Shown here piece after piece: positions 8,909-17,657 of a DNA stretch of 64,000 nt. How positions within the stretch are numbered: position 1 is the stretch's first letter; each line of letters begins with the position of its first letter. The position numbers and the translations under genes were made by a program. Source of the DNA: JAJDXO01 sp965213765 (GTDB lineage Bacteria; Pseudomonadota; Alphaproteobacteria; Rhodospirillales; UBA2165); the NCBI GenBank assembly GCA_965213765.1, contig OZ243926.1, positions 1,116,001 through 1,180,000 on the forward strand, read 5' to 3'. The notes under the pieces were generated by a model that saw only the letters and a list, made by a program, of their open reading frames with translations, was not told the DNA's origin and made no database searches.

Positions 8909-10854
8909 TAGCCAAGGTATCTCAGGACCATGCATGTGATGTCGTCGGACTGGGGCGCATCGACGACGAACGCCTCGACCGCGTTCGACACGTTGTCGAT
9001 AACCGTACGAATCGGCTCTTGTGATCCGGTCTCCAAAACGTCCGCCAAACGCTCCTCGCCGAACTCCTCGTCAGCCTCGTTCATCGCTTCGGAGATACCG
9101 TCGGTGTATAGAAACAGCGTATCGTCCCGTTCCATGACGAGCGTGCCCTCGTTGTAGTCGAGACCGGGCATAACGCCCACCACGACGCCGCTGGTGGACG
9201 GGAGTTCCGTGACCCCGCCGCCCGCACCGACCATGAACGGCGGGTTGTGTCCGGCGTTGGCATAGTCGAAACGGCCGCTGACGGGATCGAGAATACCGTA
9301 GAACATGGTCACGAAGAGACTGTGGGGATTCTGCGCACAGACGGCTTCGTTGACCTCGCGCATGCATTGGCCCGGGCTGCTGTGCTCATGGGCGGAGGAG
9401 CGCATCATGGTTCTGACGACCGCCATGAAAAACGCCGCCGGCACGCCCTTGCCCGACACGTCGGCCATGACGATACCCAGTCTTCCGTCCGGCAACGTGA
9501 AACAGTCGTAGAAGTCGCCGCCCAGTTCCTGGGCCGGCGTCATCATGGCGGCGCCGGCGTAGGCCTGATTTTCCGGGATTTCGCGAGGCAGGATCGCGCC
9601 TTGCAGGGACCGGGCGATACCGAGCTCCTCATCGACGCGCTTCCGCGCCTTTTCAAGTTCCTCGTTCTTTTGCTGCAGGTCCGCCGTGCGTTCGCGCACC
9701 AGACCTTCCAGGTGTTGCTCGCGGCTCTGCACATCGCGCGCCATGGTCTGAAACACCTGCACAAGAGTGCCCAACTCGTCCCTCCGGTCGGCGACGACAT
9801 CGAGCGAGGCCGGCTCGAAACTTCCCCGGTCCATCTCTTCGGCGCCGCGGGTCAGCGCGACCACGGGCCGCGCGATGCGACGGGCCGATACGATGGCGAT
9901 CACCGAGCCGGCGGCGAAAGCCACGGCGGCGGCGATCGCTCCGAGAACCGTGAGATCCAGCAACAGGCTGTCCAAATGGGTGCGGGGCAAGCGCATCACG
10001 ACCACACCGGTGGCGATGCTCCAGCGGCCTAGAATCGGCGCCGCAACATGCAGCGCGTCCTGCTCGATGCTCGAAAAGGCCGCCTTGTCGGACGCCCGGT
10101 CGATCACGGCCGCGTTGAGGGCGCGTTCAGCGAGTTCCCTTCCGGCCTCCGGAAGATCGGTCCCGCGCGCACTGCCGATGGCCGCGGCCATGACCTCCAG
10201 GCGATCGTCAACCACCCAGATCGCCTCGATGCCCTCCTGCTCGGCGAGCGCCTCGGCGAGGCCGGCGGCCGGCACGGTCTCGCCGTCCTCGTCTTCCATA
10301 CTGCCGACCAGGACGAACCGGTCGGGACCAAGCCGCACGCTCACGTAGCGCAATGTCCGCTCGAAACTGTCCCGCGGCGTCGAACGCAGCGACACGGCGG
10401 AACGATTTCCCGCAATGAGCGGTATCAATTCACGCCGGTCTATGCCGGCCTCGCCGAGGTCCGCGTCTCCGACGGCGGGGATGCCGATACCGTTGATGGC
10501 GCGCGCGACCGGGTGACCCGAACCGTCGAGCAGCCAGATGTCGTCGATCACGCTGTCGGCGGTGATCTCGACGAGCGCCATGGTCAGGTCTTCCGGCCGG
10601 TGGGTGTCCGCGAGCCGGGCGATGGCGACGGACTGCGCCTCCTTCTCCAGCAGGGTCGCGGCATCGATTTCGTGGAGAAACGCCTCGGAACGATTGGCCT
10701 CGGCGGCAATCAGGCCCGCGATCAGCCGTCCACGGCCTTCGGCTTGATCAACCAGGGCATCGCGCGCAAGCAGGCCCATAATGATCGCAACACCGACGAT
10801 GGCCAAACCGACGGACGTCAACACGGTCACCATGAGCCGAAGGGATAGGGTCAT
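8908..10854 (-). CDS. Membrane-bound SpoIIE/RsbU-type PP2C serine phosphatase
   Basis: 648 residues. An N-terminal membrane helix (about 7-29) is followed by an extracytoplasmic sensing region, a second helix (about 305-330) and a HAMP-like segment (RRIARPVVALTRGAEEMDRG). A coiled-coil linker leads to a SpoIIE-type PP2C domain from about residue 410, with GGDFYDCF, MADVSGKGVPAAF, YANAGHNPPF, LYTDGISEAMN and QSDDITCMVLRY, so the metal-binding Asp residues are present. It should dephosphorylate STAS antagonists such as those at 17220 and 19789 in response to an external signal. Its start overlaps the stop of the upstream permease gene (ATGA), making it the last gene of a coupled four-gene operon. 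Confidence 0.88.
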   Translation of the reverse strand: MTLSLRLMVTVLTSVGLAIVGVAIIMGLLARDALVDQAEGRGRLIAGLIAAEANRSEAFLHEIDAATLLEKEAQSVAIARLADTHRPEDLTMALVEITADSVIDDIWLLDGSGHPVARAINGIGIPAVGDADLGEAGIDRRELIPLIAGNRSAVSLRSTPRDSFERTLRYVSVRLGPDRFVLVGSMEDEDGETVPAAGLAEALAEQEGIEAIWVVDDRLEVMAAAIGSARGTDLPEAGRELAERALNAAVIDRASDKAAFSSIEQDALHVAAPILGRWSIATGVVVMRLPRTHLDSLLLDLTVLGAIAAAVAFAAGSVIAIVSARRIARPVVALTRGAEEMDRGSFEPASLDVVADRRDELGTLVQVFQTMARDVQSREQHLEGLVRERTADLQQKNEELEKARKRVDEELGIARSLQGAILPREIPENQAYAGAAMMTPAQELGGDFYDCFTLPDGRLGIVMADVSGKGVPAAFFMAVVRTMMRSSAHEHSSPGQCMREVNEAVCAQNPHSLFVTMFYGILDPVSGRFDYANAGHNPPFMVGAGGGVTELPSTSGVVVGVMPGLDYNEGTLVMERDDTLFLYTDGISEAMNEADEEFGEERLADVLETGSQEPIRTVIDNVSNAVEAFVVDAPQSDDITCMVLRYLG

Positions 10855-11525
10855 GGAATTCCGCCCAGATCTGTCTCATCCTGCCTCCGCGAACCGTGGG
10901 TCCGCCGCGTCAACCAATTGCGCAGAACGTGCATGAACATGGTGAGCAGGATACTGAAGACCAAGAACCATGTCATGACGTAGAGGTAGGCCCAGATCAC
11001 GAAACCGGATTGATCAATCGCGCCGATGACCGTTCTTGCGCGATACACCAGCTCCGGGACGCCAATCACCGACGCCGTGCTGGAGGCCATGACGATGATC
11101 AGGAGGTAGTTGGTCCAAGACGGCAGGAACAACAACGCTTCGTGAACATGACCCTTCGCGAAGTGCCGAATCGAAACCAGGGCATTGTCGGACACGAAAC
11201 CCGCCACCGCGATGCCGAAGGCGAGCGACGCCTTCAACCAGACCGGCACGTGTACGCTCAACCCGAAAAACTCCAACTGCTCGGGAATCATATAGGTGAG
11301 GTAGAAAAGCATCACGAATGTCGGCGCTACGTGCATCGCCGCCGTGAGCACATTGCCTCCACTCTTCGCGCCCCGAACGCGGCTGTCCCTCATGACCGCG
11401 AGCAACAGGCCGACCACCGTCCCGATCACCATCGCCGTGATCGAGACGACGATGTTCCACCAGAAGCCCGTCAGCAGGTAGGGCGTCCACGAGGCCAAAT
11501 GTTTGGCGATCTCGGCGACGGTCAT
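10851..11525 (-). CDS. Amino-acid-type ABC permease homologue
   Basis: 224 residues with about five hydrophobic segments, similar to the His/Glu/Gln permease family (WNIVVSITAMVIGTVVGLLLAVMRDS, then MASSTASVIGVPELVYRA). In transporters the cytoplasmic EAAxxxG loop docks on the ATPase. Here the corresponding stretch, between DNALVSIRHFAKG and VHEALLFLP, does not show that pattern clearly. It overlaps both neighbours by four bases (ATGA) and lies between the SBP-permease fusion and the phosphatase. No ATP-binding cassette gene is in the neighbourhood, so a receptor-like rather than transport role is possible. Confidence 0.75.
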   Translation of the reverse strand: MTVAEIAKHLASWTPYLLTGFWWNIVVSITAMVIGTVVGLLLAVMRDSRVRGAKSGGNVLTAAMHVAPTFVMLFYLTYMIPEQLEFFGLSVHVPVWLKASLAFGIAVAGFVSDNALVSIRHFAKGHVHEALLFLPSWTNYLLIIVMASSTASVIGVPELVYRARTVIGAIDQSGFVIWAYLYVMTWFLVFSILLTMFMHVLRNWLTRRTHGSRRQDETDLGGIP

Positions 11526-13132
11526 GATGCGGTGACCCTTCGTTCGAGAAGACGAAAGGCCTGGATTACCAGGATGACGAGGACGAAGTAAGCTAGAAGA
11601 AGGAGATTCATCATGATGTCGTCATTGCCCTTCTCGGCAATGATCGAGGTGCTGGCGGAGACCAGCTCGGGCAACGCCAGGGTGCTCGCCATCCCGGTCG
11701 CCTTGACGATATTGACGCAATTGCCCATCAACGCGGCGAAACTTAGGGAGAGTGCGGCGCGGATGTCTCTCGGTCTGAAACGCACCACCCCATTCCGCTT
11801 CGCGGCGACGTCCGAAGCATGGGAGAAGGCCACGGCATTGCCCGCCGCCGCGTAGAGCGAAAGCACGAACGCGGCGACCGTGAACGCGTCGAGCGTGAAG
11901 CCGAGCGCCAACACGACCCCGCCCAGGCCAAAGAACACGATATAGAGCTGCAGCAGCGGCGGCGTCATGCGCAAGACGGCGCAGCCGACCCGCAGAAGCG
12001 GCGCGATAACGAGCACCCGGCGATGCATCAGCCAGCCGAAAAAGATCCCCAGCACGATGCTCAGGACCACGGTGACGATCGAAAGCGCCGCTGTCAGGCC
12101 AAGGCCGACGAGAAAGATGCTGCGATCGGTCGGATCGTAAAGCACGCTGGCATCCAGCCCGGTCGTCTCGAGCAAAAGAAGGGCTAGGCCGGAGAGGTCT
12201 CGGCGGCCTTCGCTGGTCACCAGCGATGTTTCGCGGCAGGTCAGCGGCCATCGGCCGGCGTCATCGCGACGGCAGACGTGCTGTTCCGCCGCGTCCCGCT
12301 TGGTCCACCTCTCGCGTGCGCGCTTGAGATAGGGTGACGGCGGCAACTCCCAGCGACGCTCGAGATCTTGGAGAAAGCCGTCGCGATGCCATCCTGCAAG
12401 AAGGTCTCCGAGGAGATTGTCCAGGCGGCCTCCCGCTGCTTCCTTGCGAATTGCAATCGCCCACGGCAGGATGAAACGCGTCGGCAGCGACACCTCGTAG
12501 TCTTCCCATTCGCCGCTCGCGAGCTCGTTGAGCAGATTGACCTCGTCGTAGAGCCAGCCGGAGCAGTGGCCCGCGCGCAACGCCAGTGCCGTTTCGCGCG
12601 TCGTGTTGAGCCCGATGGTGTCGATCAGCAGTCGTTCCTCGACAAGCCGGCCCCAGAGCGCGCCCTGAAGGGTGCAAAGGGTCTTGCCGCGCAAATCCGC
12701 CCAATCCGAGATGCCCGAGCCGGACGCCAGCAGTACATTCGCGCCGTCGCCATAGTAGTGCGGCTCGACCATGTGGACCAGTTCCCGGCGACTCCTCGTG
12801 TCGCCCATCGTGGCAACGACGACATCGATCTCGCCACGCCGGAGTTTTTGCAGACGATTGGCGCTGGTCACCGGCACCAGTTCCGCCGGCACGCCGATCC
12901 TCTCGGCGAAAGCCCGGGCGATATCGACATCGTAACCGACGAGGGTCCCTTCGGAATTGCGGAATCCGAAAGGCGCATAGTCTTGCTTCACACCCACCAC
13001 AAGACGTCCGCGCTCGACGATCTTGTCGAGGTCGTCGGCAACCGTCGGGGTGGCCGCAAAGACCGAAATGGCGACCAACACAAAGATGACCGCCGCGCGA
13101 AGTAAGGAGTTCGTCACAGGCACGACCGTCAC
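11522..13132 (-). CDS. Fusion of a family-3 solute-binding protein and an ABC permease
   Basis: From the GTG at 13132, which overlaps the upstream TGA as GTGA, the product has 536 residues; a longer frame opens at 13222 inside the methyltransferase gene. The signal sequence/TM is LLRAAVIFVLVAISVFA. The solute-binding domain follows (about 25-280: RLVVGVKQDYAPFGFRNSEG, GYDVDIARAFAERIG). A linker containing two Cys leads to a permease domain (about 330-536: FLVGLGLTAALSIVTVVLSI, KATGMASTLALPELV). SBP-permease fusions exist in amino-acid transporters, but there the EAA loop is conserved; here it is not recognisable. The second permease and a phosphatase follow with overlapping ends. The likely ligand is an amino acid or similar small polar compound. 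Confidence 0.8.
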   Translation of the reverse strand: MTVVPVTNSLLRAAVIFVLVAISVFAATPTVADDLDKIVERGRLVVGVKQDYAPFGFRNSEGTLVGYDVDIARAFAERIGVPAELVPVTSANRLQKLRRGEIDVVVATMGDTRSRRELVHMVEPHYYGDGANVLLASGSGISDWADLRGKTLCTLQGALWGRLVEERLLIDTIGLNTTRETALALRAGHCSGWLYDEVNLLNELASGEWEDYEVSLPTRFILPWAIAIRKEAAGGRLDNLLGDLLAGWHRDGFLQDLERRWELPPSPYLKRARERWTKRDAAEQHVCRRDDAGRWPLTCRETSLVTSEGRRDLSGLALLLLETTGLDASVLYDPTDRSIFLVGLGLTAALSIVTVVLSIVLGIFFGWLMHRRVLVIAPLLRVGCAVLRMTPPLLQLYIVFFGLGGVVLALGFTLDAFTVAAFVLSLYAAAGNAVAFSHASDVAAKRNGVVRFRPRDIRAALSLSFAALMGNCVNIVKATGMASTLALPELVSASTSIIAEKGNDDIMMNLLLLAYFVLVILVIQAFRLLERRVTAS

Positions 13133-13968
13133 AATCCCTCGGTCATCCGTGAGCGGGCGACGACGAGAAAGCCGAAGCCGCAGGCAGCAGGCAGAGAACG
13201 GCACACCATATTGTCCAACCAACTGACGAACGGCGAGGAGACAACCTTCTCCTCGGCCAGGACGCTTTCGGCCTCAATGTGCTCGACATGGAGCCCCGCG
13301 GCGTCAAACTCGCGGCGTGCTTCCTCGGGCGTGAACAAATGATAGAACATCGGTATCGTGCTGGCGTTGCGGCCTCGCTGATAGAGTACATCGCCCTCCT
13401 CAAGCTCGCCATCCATGACCCGGCGCCGCGCGGCGCGGCGTTCGGCACGAAACCTCCGTGCCCTGTTGGGCAAGCCGACGATCAGGACACCATTCGGTCG
13501 CAGCGTCTGACGCAAGATCGACAGCATGTTCTGCCGGTTCGCCCGGCCGCTGACATGCGCAAGCACACCGAATGCCAGAAATACCAAGTCGAATGCGGAA
13601 CGAAACTCCTCGGACAGCGAGGCCGGGGAGTCGTCGCGGATCATGAGGCGCCCGTCTTTGACAAAACCATCCAAGCGTTCCGCCATGATCTGGCCCGCGG
13701 TCGGGCAGATGTCGTAGGCTACGCCGCTTGCATCGGTCAATTGCAGCAGGGGTTCGGCATAGCGGCCGGTGCCCGCGCCAAAGTCGAGAAAGCGGCCGTC
13801 CGCGGGAAGGTGATGCAGCAGCATTCCGAGCGTGCGCATATTCGGCCTCGGATATCTCCGGTCATAGAGCCCCGACGAAATATAACGATCATAGCTGTAG
13901 ACCATGTCGGGAATATCGTCACACGCGATGCGCTCGGTCAGGGGATCAGCTATCATGTCCCGCCACAA
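13129..13968 (-). CDS. Class I SAM-dependent methyltransferase
   Basis: 279 residues with the SAM-binding motif I GRFLDFGAGTGRYAEPLL near residue 60, motif II region LVFLAFGVLAHVSG, and a downstream LRPNGVLIVGLPNR strand. It is the first gene of the coupled operon that continues with the SBP-permease fusion (4-base overlap). The substrate is unknown: its position before a receptor-like membrane operon could mean a signalling role, but small-molecule methylation is equally likely. The gene is divergent from the solute-binding protein gene on the plus strand. Confidence 0.75.
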   Translation of the reverse strand: MWRDMIADPLTERIACDDIPDMVYSYDRYISSGLYDRRYPRPNMRTLGMLLHHLPADGRFLDFGAGTGRYAEPLLQLTDASGVAYDICPTAGQIMAERLDGFVKDGRLMIRDDSPASLSEEFRSAFDLVFLAFGVLAHVSGRANRQNMLSILRQTLRPNGVLIVGLPNRARRFRAERRAARRRVMDGELEEGDVLYQRGRNASTIPMFYHLFTPEEARREFDAAGLHVEHIEAESVLAEEKVVSSPFVSWLDNMVCRSLPAACGFGFLVVARSRMTEGL

Positions 13969-14164
13969 TTCAGAACTACACGATCCGAAGGTTCAGATCC
14001 TCCAGTTCTCCAAAAACGCACACATCTGTGTTACGAAAAGAACTGATTCGATGTTATGGTGTCATACGATGGTTAAGAATTCAATTACACGGGCCTGGCC
14101 TCGTCTTATGGGCAGGCTCTTTGTCATTAGCCCGGCAAACAAAGGGCCAAAACGTCCGCGTCCG

Positions 14165-15079
14165 ATGCGGACGGTTAAACTTTGGGCGCCGGGATTGCGT
14201 GATCGGCCGGTTCGACCTCTTTCGGTCCTGACGCTTTTGTGCCTGTTGATGACGGGCGGGGACGCGGCGGCCGACAGCGTTCTGGAACGCATCGCCGGGG
14301 ATGGCGTCATACGTGCGGGAACCCGAGCCAGCGGAGGCGTCTTCTCTCACGAGGCGGCCGGTGGAGGCTTCAAGGGATTTTCGGTCGACCTCCTGGAGGA
14401 AATCCGGCTTGGCGCGGAACGCCGACTCGGCCGCGATGTCAAACTCCAGTTGTTCCCGGTAACGCCGACCGATCGCCTCAACCGCGTCGCCGATCGCGAA
14501 CTCGACATCGTATGCGGGCTGACGACACCGACCTGGGAGCGGGAGCAGATGATCGACTTCTCTCTGCCGTTCTTCCGCGACGGCACGCGCATCATGGCAT
14601 ACCGCGAACACGCCAGCCGGATTGCCGACGTCAACGGGCTGGAAATCGGCGTCGTTGAAGGCACCACGACGGTTTCGGTGATCGCAAAACAGCTGCCGCT
14701 GGTCACCGTCCGCGCGTACGCCAACATTGGCGAGGCCATGAACGCACTTGTGAAAGGCGACGTGCATGGAATCTCCAACATCGGCACGGTATTGCTGTCC
14801 GAGGCCGAGCGGGTGGAACTGGATCGAAGCGTCGTGCTGTTGCCGCGCACAAACGTTCTGGCGACCGAGCCGCTGGCCTGCATTCTCCCCCAGAACGACA
14901 GCCCGTGGCGTGATTTTGTCAACGGTATCTTCGTCGATCTACTCGCCGGGATCGAAAGCCACGCGAGCCGCTACGAGGAAATCCATGATCGCTGGTTCGG
15001 CCGCGACGGCTTGCTGCACTTCCCCATCGACCGCGAAACACGCAACTATCTGGCGAATGTTTCGATTTGGGTGCAGTGA
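14165..15079 (+). CDS. Extracellular solute-binding protein, family 3
   Basis: About 304 residues from the ATG at 14165; ATGs at 14051, 14069 and 14108 would only add a long N-terminal tail. The signal peptide is PLSVLTLLCLLMTGGDAAADS. The body is a type II periplasmic binding domain: GVIRAGTRASGGVFSHE, FKGFSVDLLEEIRLGAERRLG, LDIVCGLTTPTWEREQMIDFSLPFF (the canonical SBP_bac_3 segment). It probably binds an amino acid. It stands divergent from the methyltransferase/SBP-permease operon and upstream of a convergent glutamine synthetase gene, so it could deliver ligand to the permease-like pair. Confidence in the start is modest because no strong ribosome-binding site is visible. Confidence 0.75.
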   Translation: MRTVKLWAPGLRDRPVRPLSVLTLLCLLMTGGDAAADSVLERIAGDGVIRAGTRASGGVFSHEAAGGGFKGFSVDLLEEIRLGAERRLGRDVKLQLFPVTPTDRLNRVADRELDIVCGLTTPTWEREQMIDFSLPFFRDGTRIMAYREHASRIADVNGLEIGVVEGTTTVSVIAKQLPLVTVRAYANIGEAMNALVKGDVHGISNIGTVLLSEAERVELDRSVVLLPRTNVLATEPLACILPQNDSPWRDFVNGIFVDLLAGIESHASRYEEIHDRWFGRDGLLHFPIDRETRNYLANVSIWVQ

Positions 15080-15085
15080 CGCCGG

Positions 15086-17179
15086 TCACTGATTATAAAT
15101 CAAATCCGAATAGTTCGGTATCGGCCAAAGACTGGCATCGACGAGAGCCTCAATACGGTCCGCCACATCACGGGCAGCCTGCATCGCGGGCTTGATCGTC
15201 TCATGGGCGTATGACGCGGCGCGCGCGAGATCATCCTCCGGCCAGCCGCCGATGGCCTCCGACAAGGCATCGACGCGCGCCAGCAATTCAGCGGCCAATT
15301 CCTTCTTCTCGTCGAGGAGCGAGGACGAGAATCCAGCCCCATGGCTTGATTCGACATCCCGCATTGCGGCGGGAGCGACCATGGTCAAGAGAATCCGCAG
15401 CAATGCGCGCGCCTCAATCCCGATCTCGGTGACATAGGCGTCCTGAAGAACGCCCTGACGCGCGGCGATCTCCCGTTCGTTAAAAATCCCGAGGCTAGCG
15501 AAGAGCGCCACGTTCTTGTCCGAGGTCAACGTCTCGTAAGCCTCCGGGCTGCTCTCCAGATGTGTCAGGTCCCACTTGTCGGCATGCTGGTAGAGAGCTT
15601 CGGAATAGCCGTTTCCGCTGAACAGCACACCTTGGTTTTCCTTGATCGTGTCACGGATAACCTGGTCTATGTCCTTGCCTGCGTCGGCTTCGTCGCACAT
15701 GGCCTTCAGACTGTCCGCAACCCCCGCGTTGACCATCGTAAGCGGGAACGCGATGTGCTGATTCCCGCCGACCGCGCGAAACTCGAACCGGTTGCCGCAC
15801 CACGGAAACGGCGCGGTGCGGTTGCGGTCCTCGAGGCTGGCCCTGATGTCGGCCACGGGCGCCGTGATTTCGATCTCCTTGTGCTGCCCTTCGTAGGCGC
15901 CGTATGGCCCGCCTTCGGCAACATCCCTGAAGTGCTGCTCCAAGCCCGCGCCCAAATGCACCGTGATGATGGCCGGCGGCGCCTCCTGGGCCCCGAGCCG
16001 GTGATCGTTGCCGGCGGTCGATACGCCGCAGCGCAAAAGATCGCCATGCCGGTTGACGCCGCGCAGAAGCGCGGCGGTAAAGGCGACGAACCGCCGGCTT
16101 TCGAACTCGGTCTCCCCGGGCACGAAGAGATTGGCGCCCGTATCCGTGTTGAGGCCCCAGTTGTTGTGCTTGCCGGTACCATTGATACCGGCGAACGGCT
16201 TCTCGTGAAACAGGACCGCCAGATCGTGCTCGTCGGCCAGATCGCGCAACACATCCATGGCCAGGACGTTGGTGTCGGCGGCGAGATTGGCCATATTGAA
16301 GATCGGCGAAATCTCGTGCTGGGCGGGCGCGACCTCGTTGTGGGTGCACCGGATTGATATCCCGAGGCGCCACATCCGTTCCCGGGCCTCCTCCATGAAA
16401 CGGTTCACCCGCGGCGTCAGCCTTGCGAAATAGTGGGTCGACAGTTCCTGTCCGCGAAGCGGCGCGGCGCCGAGCAGCGTGCGTCCCGAAGCGACAAGAT
16501 CCGGGCGCGCCAGATACATGCTCCTGTCGATCAGGAAAAACTCCTGCTCCCAACCGACATTGCACACCACCTCGGATGTCGCCTCGTCCCCGAGATGTTG
16601 CAACAGCCTCAGGGCGTGCTCGTTGACGGCCATGTTGGCCCGCAAAAGAGGAGTCTTCTGATCCAGCGCTTCGCCGGTCCAGGACACAAAGGCGGACGGA
16701 ATATAGAGCGTCTTGCGGTAAACGAAGGGTGGCGATCCGGTGTCCCAACCGATATAGGCAGCCGCCTCGTGGGTCTCGCGCAACCCGCCGTTGGGGAAGG
16801 ACGATCCGTCGGTTTCGGTCTGGAAGAGATCGCGGCCTGCCAGCGCGACGACGAGACGGTCCGCCTCGAAGTCGACGCCAACAAATGTTTCGAGCTTCTC
16901 CCCGTGGACCGGCCCCCGCATCGGAGAGAACCAATGCGAATAGCCGATGCAGCCCTTCGATTGCGCCCACTCCCGGACGGAAACAGCCAGAGCGTCGGCG
17001 AACTGTTTATCCATCGGTACGCCGGTCGCGCGACATTGCACAAAGGAGTAGTAGACTTCCGGATCAACCAGCTTCTTGAGAATGGCGTCGTCCAGCACAT
17101 CGTCGTTGATCTCCGCCAGTTCAGTCGGCAGGGCGACGGCCTGCGTCGGGGCATCGTGGGTGGAATAGGCCAAGGACAT
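15086..17179 (-). CDS. glnN: Glutamine synthetase type III
   Basis: 697 residues, the length class of GSIII (about 700-730). The catalytic segments CTHNEVAPAQHEISP (around residue 280), FHEKPFAGINGTGKHNNWGL (around 330-345) and RLGAQEAPPAI are the GSIII versions of the glutamate and ATP/metal sites. It makes glutamine from glutamate, ammonium and ATP in the cytoplasm. GSIII lacks the adenylylation-site organisation of GSI. It lies upstream of a STAS antagonist gene and an ammonium transporter gene on the same strand, so a nitrogen-assimilation role here is well supported. The stop is 6 bases from the end of the convergent solute-binding gene. Confidence 0.9.
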   Translation of the reverse strand: MSLAYSTHDAPTQAVALPTELAEINDDVLDDAILKKLVDPEVYYSFVQCRATGVPMDKQFADALAVSVREWAQSKGCIGYSHWFSPMRGPVHGEKLETFVGVDFEADRLVVALAGRDLFQTETDGSSFPNGGLRETHEAAAYIGWDTGSPPFVYRKTLYIPSAFVSWTGEALDQKTPLLRANMAVNEHALRLLQHLGDEATSEVVCNVGWEQEFFLIDRSMYLARPDLVASGRTLLGAAPLRGQELSTHYFARLTPRVNRFMEEARERMWRLGISIRCTHNEVAPAQHEISPIFNMANLAADTNVLAMDVLRDLADEHDLAVLFHEKPFAGINGTGKHNNWGLNTDTGANLFVPGETEFESRRFVAFTAALLRGVNRHGDLLRCGVSTAGNDHRLGAQEAPPAIITVHLGAGLEQHFRDVAEGGPYGAYEGQHKEIEITAPVADIRASLEDRNRTAPFPWCGNRFEFRAVGGNQHIAFPLTMVNAGVADSLKAMCDEADAGKDIDQVIRDTIKENQGVLFSGNGYSEALYQHADKWDLTHLESSPEAYETLTSDKNVALFASLGIFNEREIAARQGVLQDAYVTEIGIEARALLRILLTMVAPAAMRDVESSHGAGFSSSLLDEKKELAAELLARVDALSEAIGGWPEDDLARAASYAHETIKPAMQAARDVADRIEALVDASLWPIPNYSDLIYNQ

Positions 17180-17219
17180 GACTGCTGCTCACGATATGGT
17201 GGTTGGAAACAAGGCGGCG

Positions 17220-17558
17220 CTAGTCGGAAAGCGACGACTGGACTGCGCTACGGGACGCGTGGATCGCAAAGAGCGTGTCGAAGCCGCTGATCTCGAACAC
17301 CTTGCGAATGGAGTCGGATAGCGAGCAAAGCACGAGTTCAGCGCCCTTGCCCTTCAAAGTCTTGCCGGTCAGAAGCACGGCACGAAGACCGGCGCTGCTG
17401 ATGTAACGCAGATTCTCAAGATCCATGATCACGACGCGATCATCATCCTCAATCGCGTCCCTGATCGCATCCTCGAATTCGACCACGTTGGAACCGTCAA
17501 TGCGCCCGTCCACACAAATGGACAATATGCCGCCCTGCCGCTCGGTCGTCACTTTCAT
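17220..17558 (-). CDS. STAS-domain anti-anti-sigma factor
   Basis: 112 residues, the size of SpoIIAA/RsbV. The fold markers are VDGRIDGSNVVEFEDAI and DLENLRYISSAGLRAVL; the first Ser of ISSAGLR is the expected phosphorylation site. It would be phosphorylated by an RsbW-like kinase such as 7022-7450 and reset by the PP2C phosphatase at 8908. It lies between the Amt and GSIII genes on the same strand, directly linking partner switching with nitrogen genes by position. Confidence 0.85.
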   Translation of the reverse strand: MKVTTERQGGILSICVDGRIDGSNVVEFEDAIRDAIEDDDRVVIMDLENLRYISSAGLRAVLLTGKTLKGKGAELVLCSLSDSIRKVFEISGFDTLFAIHASRSAVQSSLSD

Positions 17559-17657
17559 TGCATCTGTCTCCCGAATTGTTGGCCCTGCCGCAAACCACGC
17601 CCGGGCCTGATCGTGTCAAATCCGAACCGGTATCGCGGGACCATGTCGACCTCCCAC

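Noticed and set aside
13132..13222. Longer N-terminus of the SBP-permease fusion starting at 13222
   Set aside because: It would lie inside the methyltransferase coding region and put 30 Arg-rich residues before the signal sequence; the GTG at 13132 overlaps the upstream stop as in the other genes of the operon.
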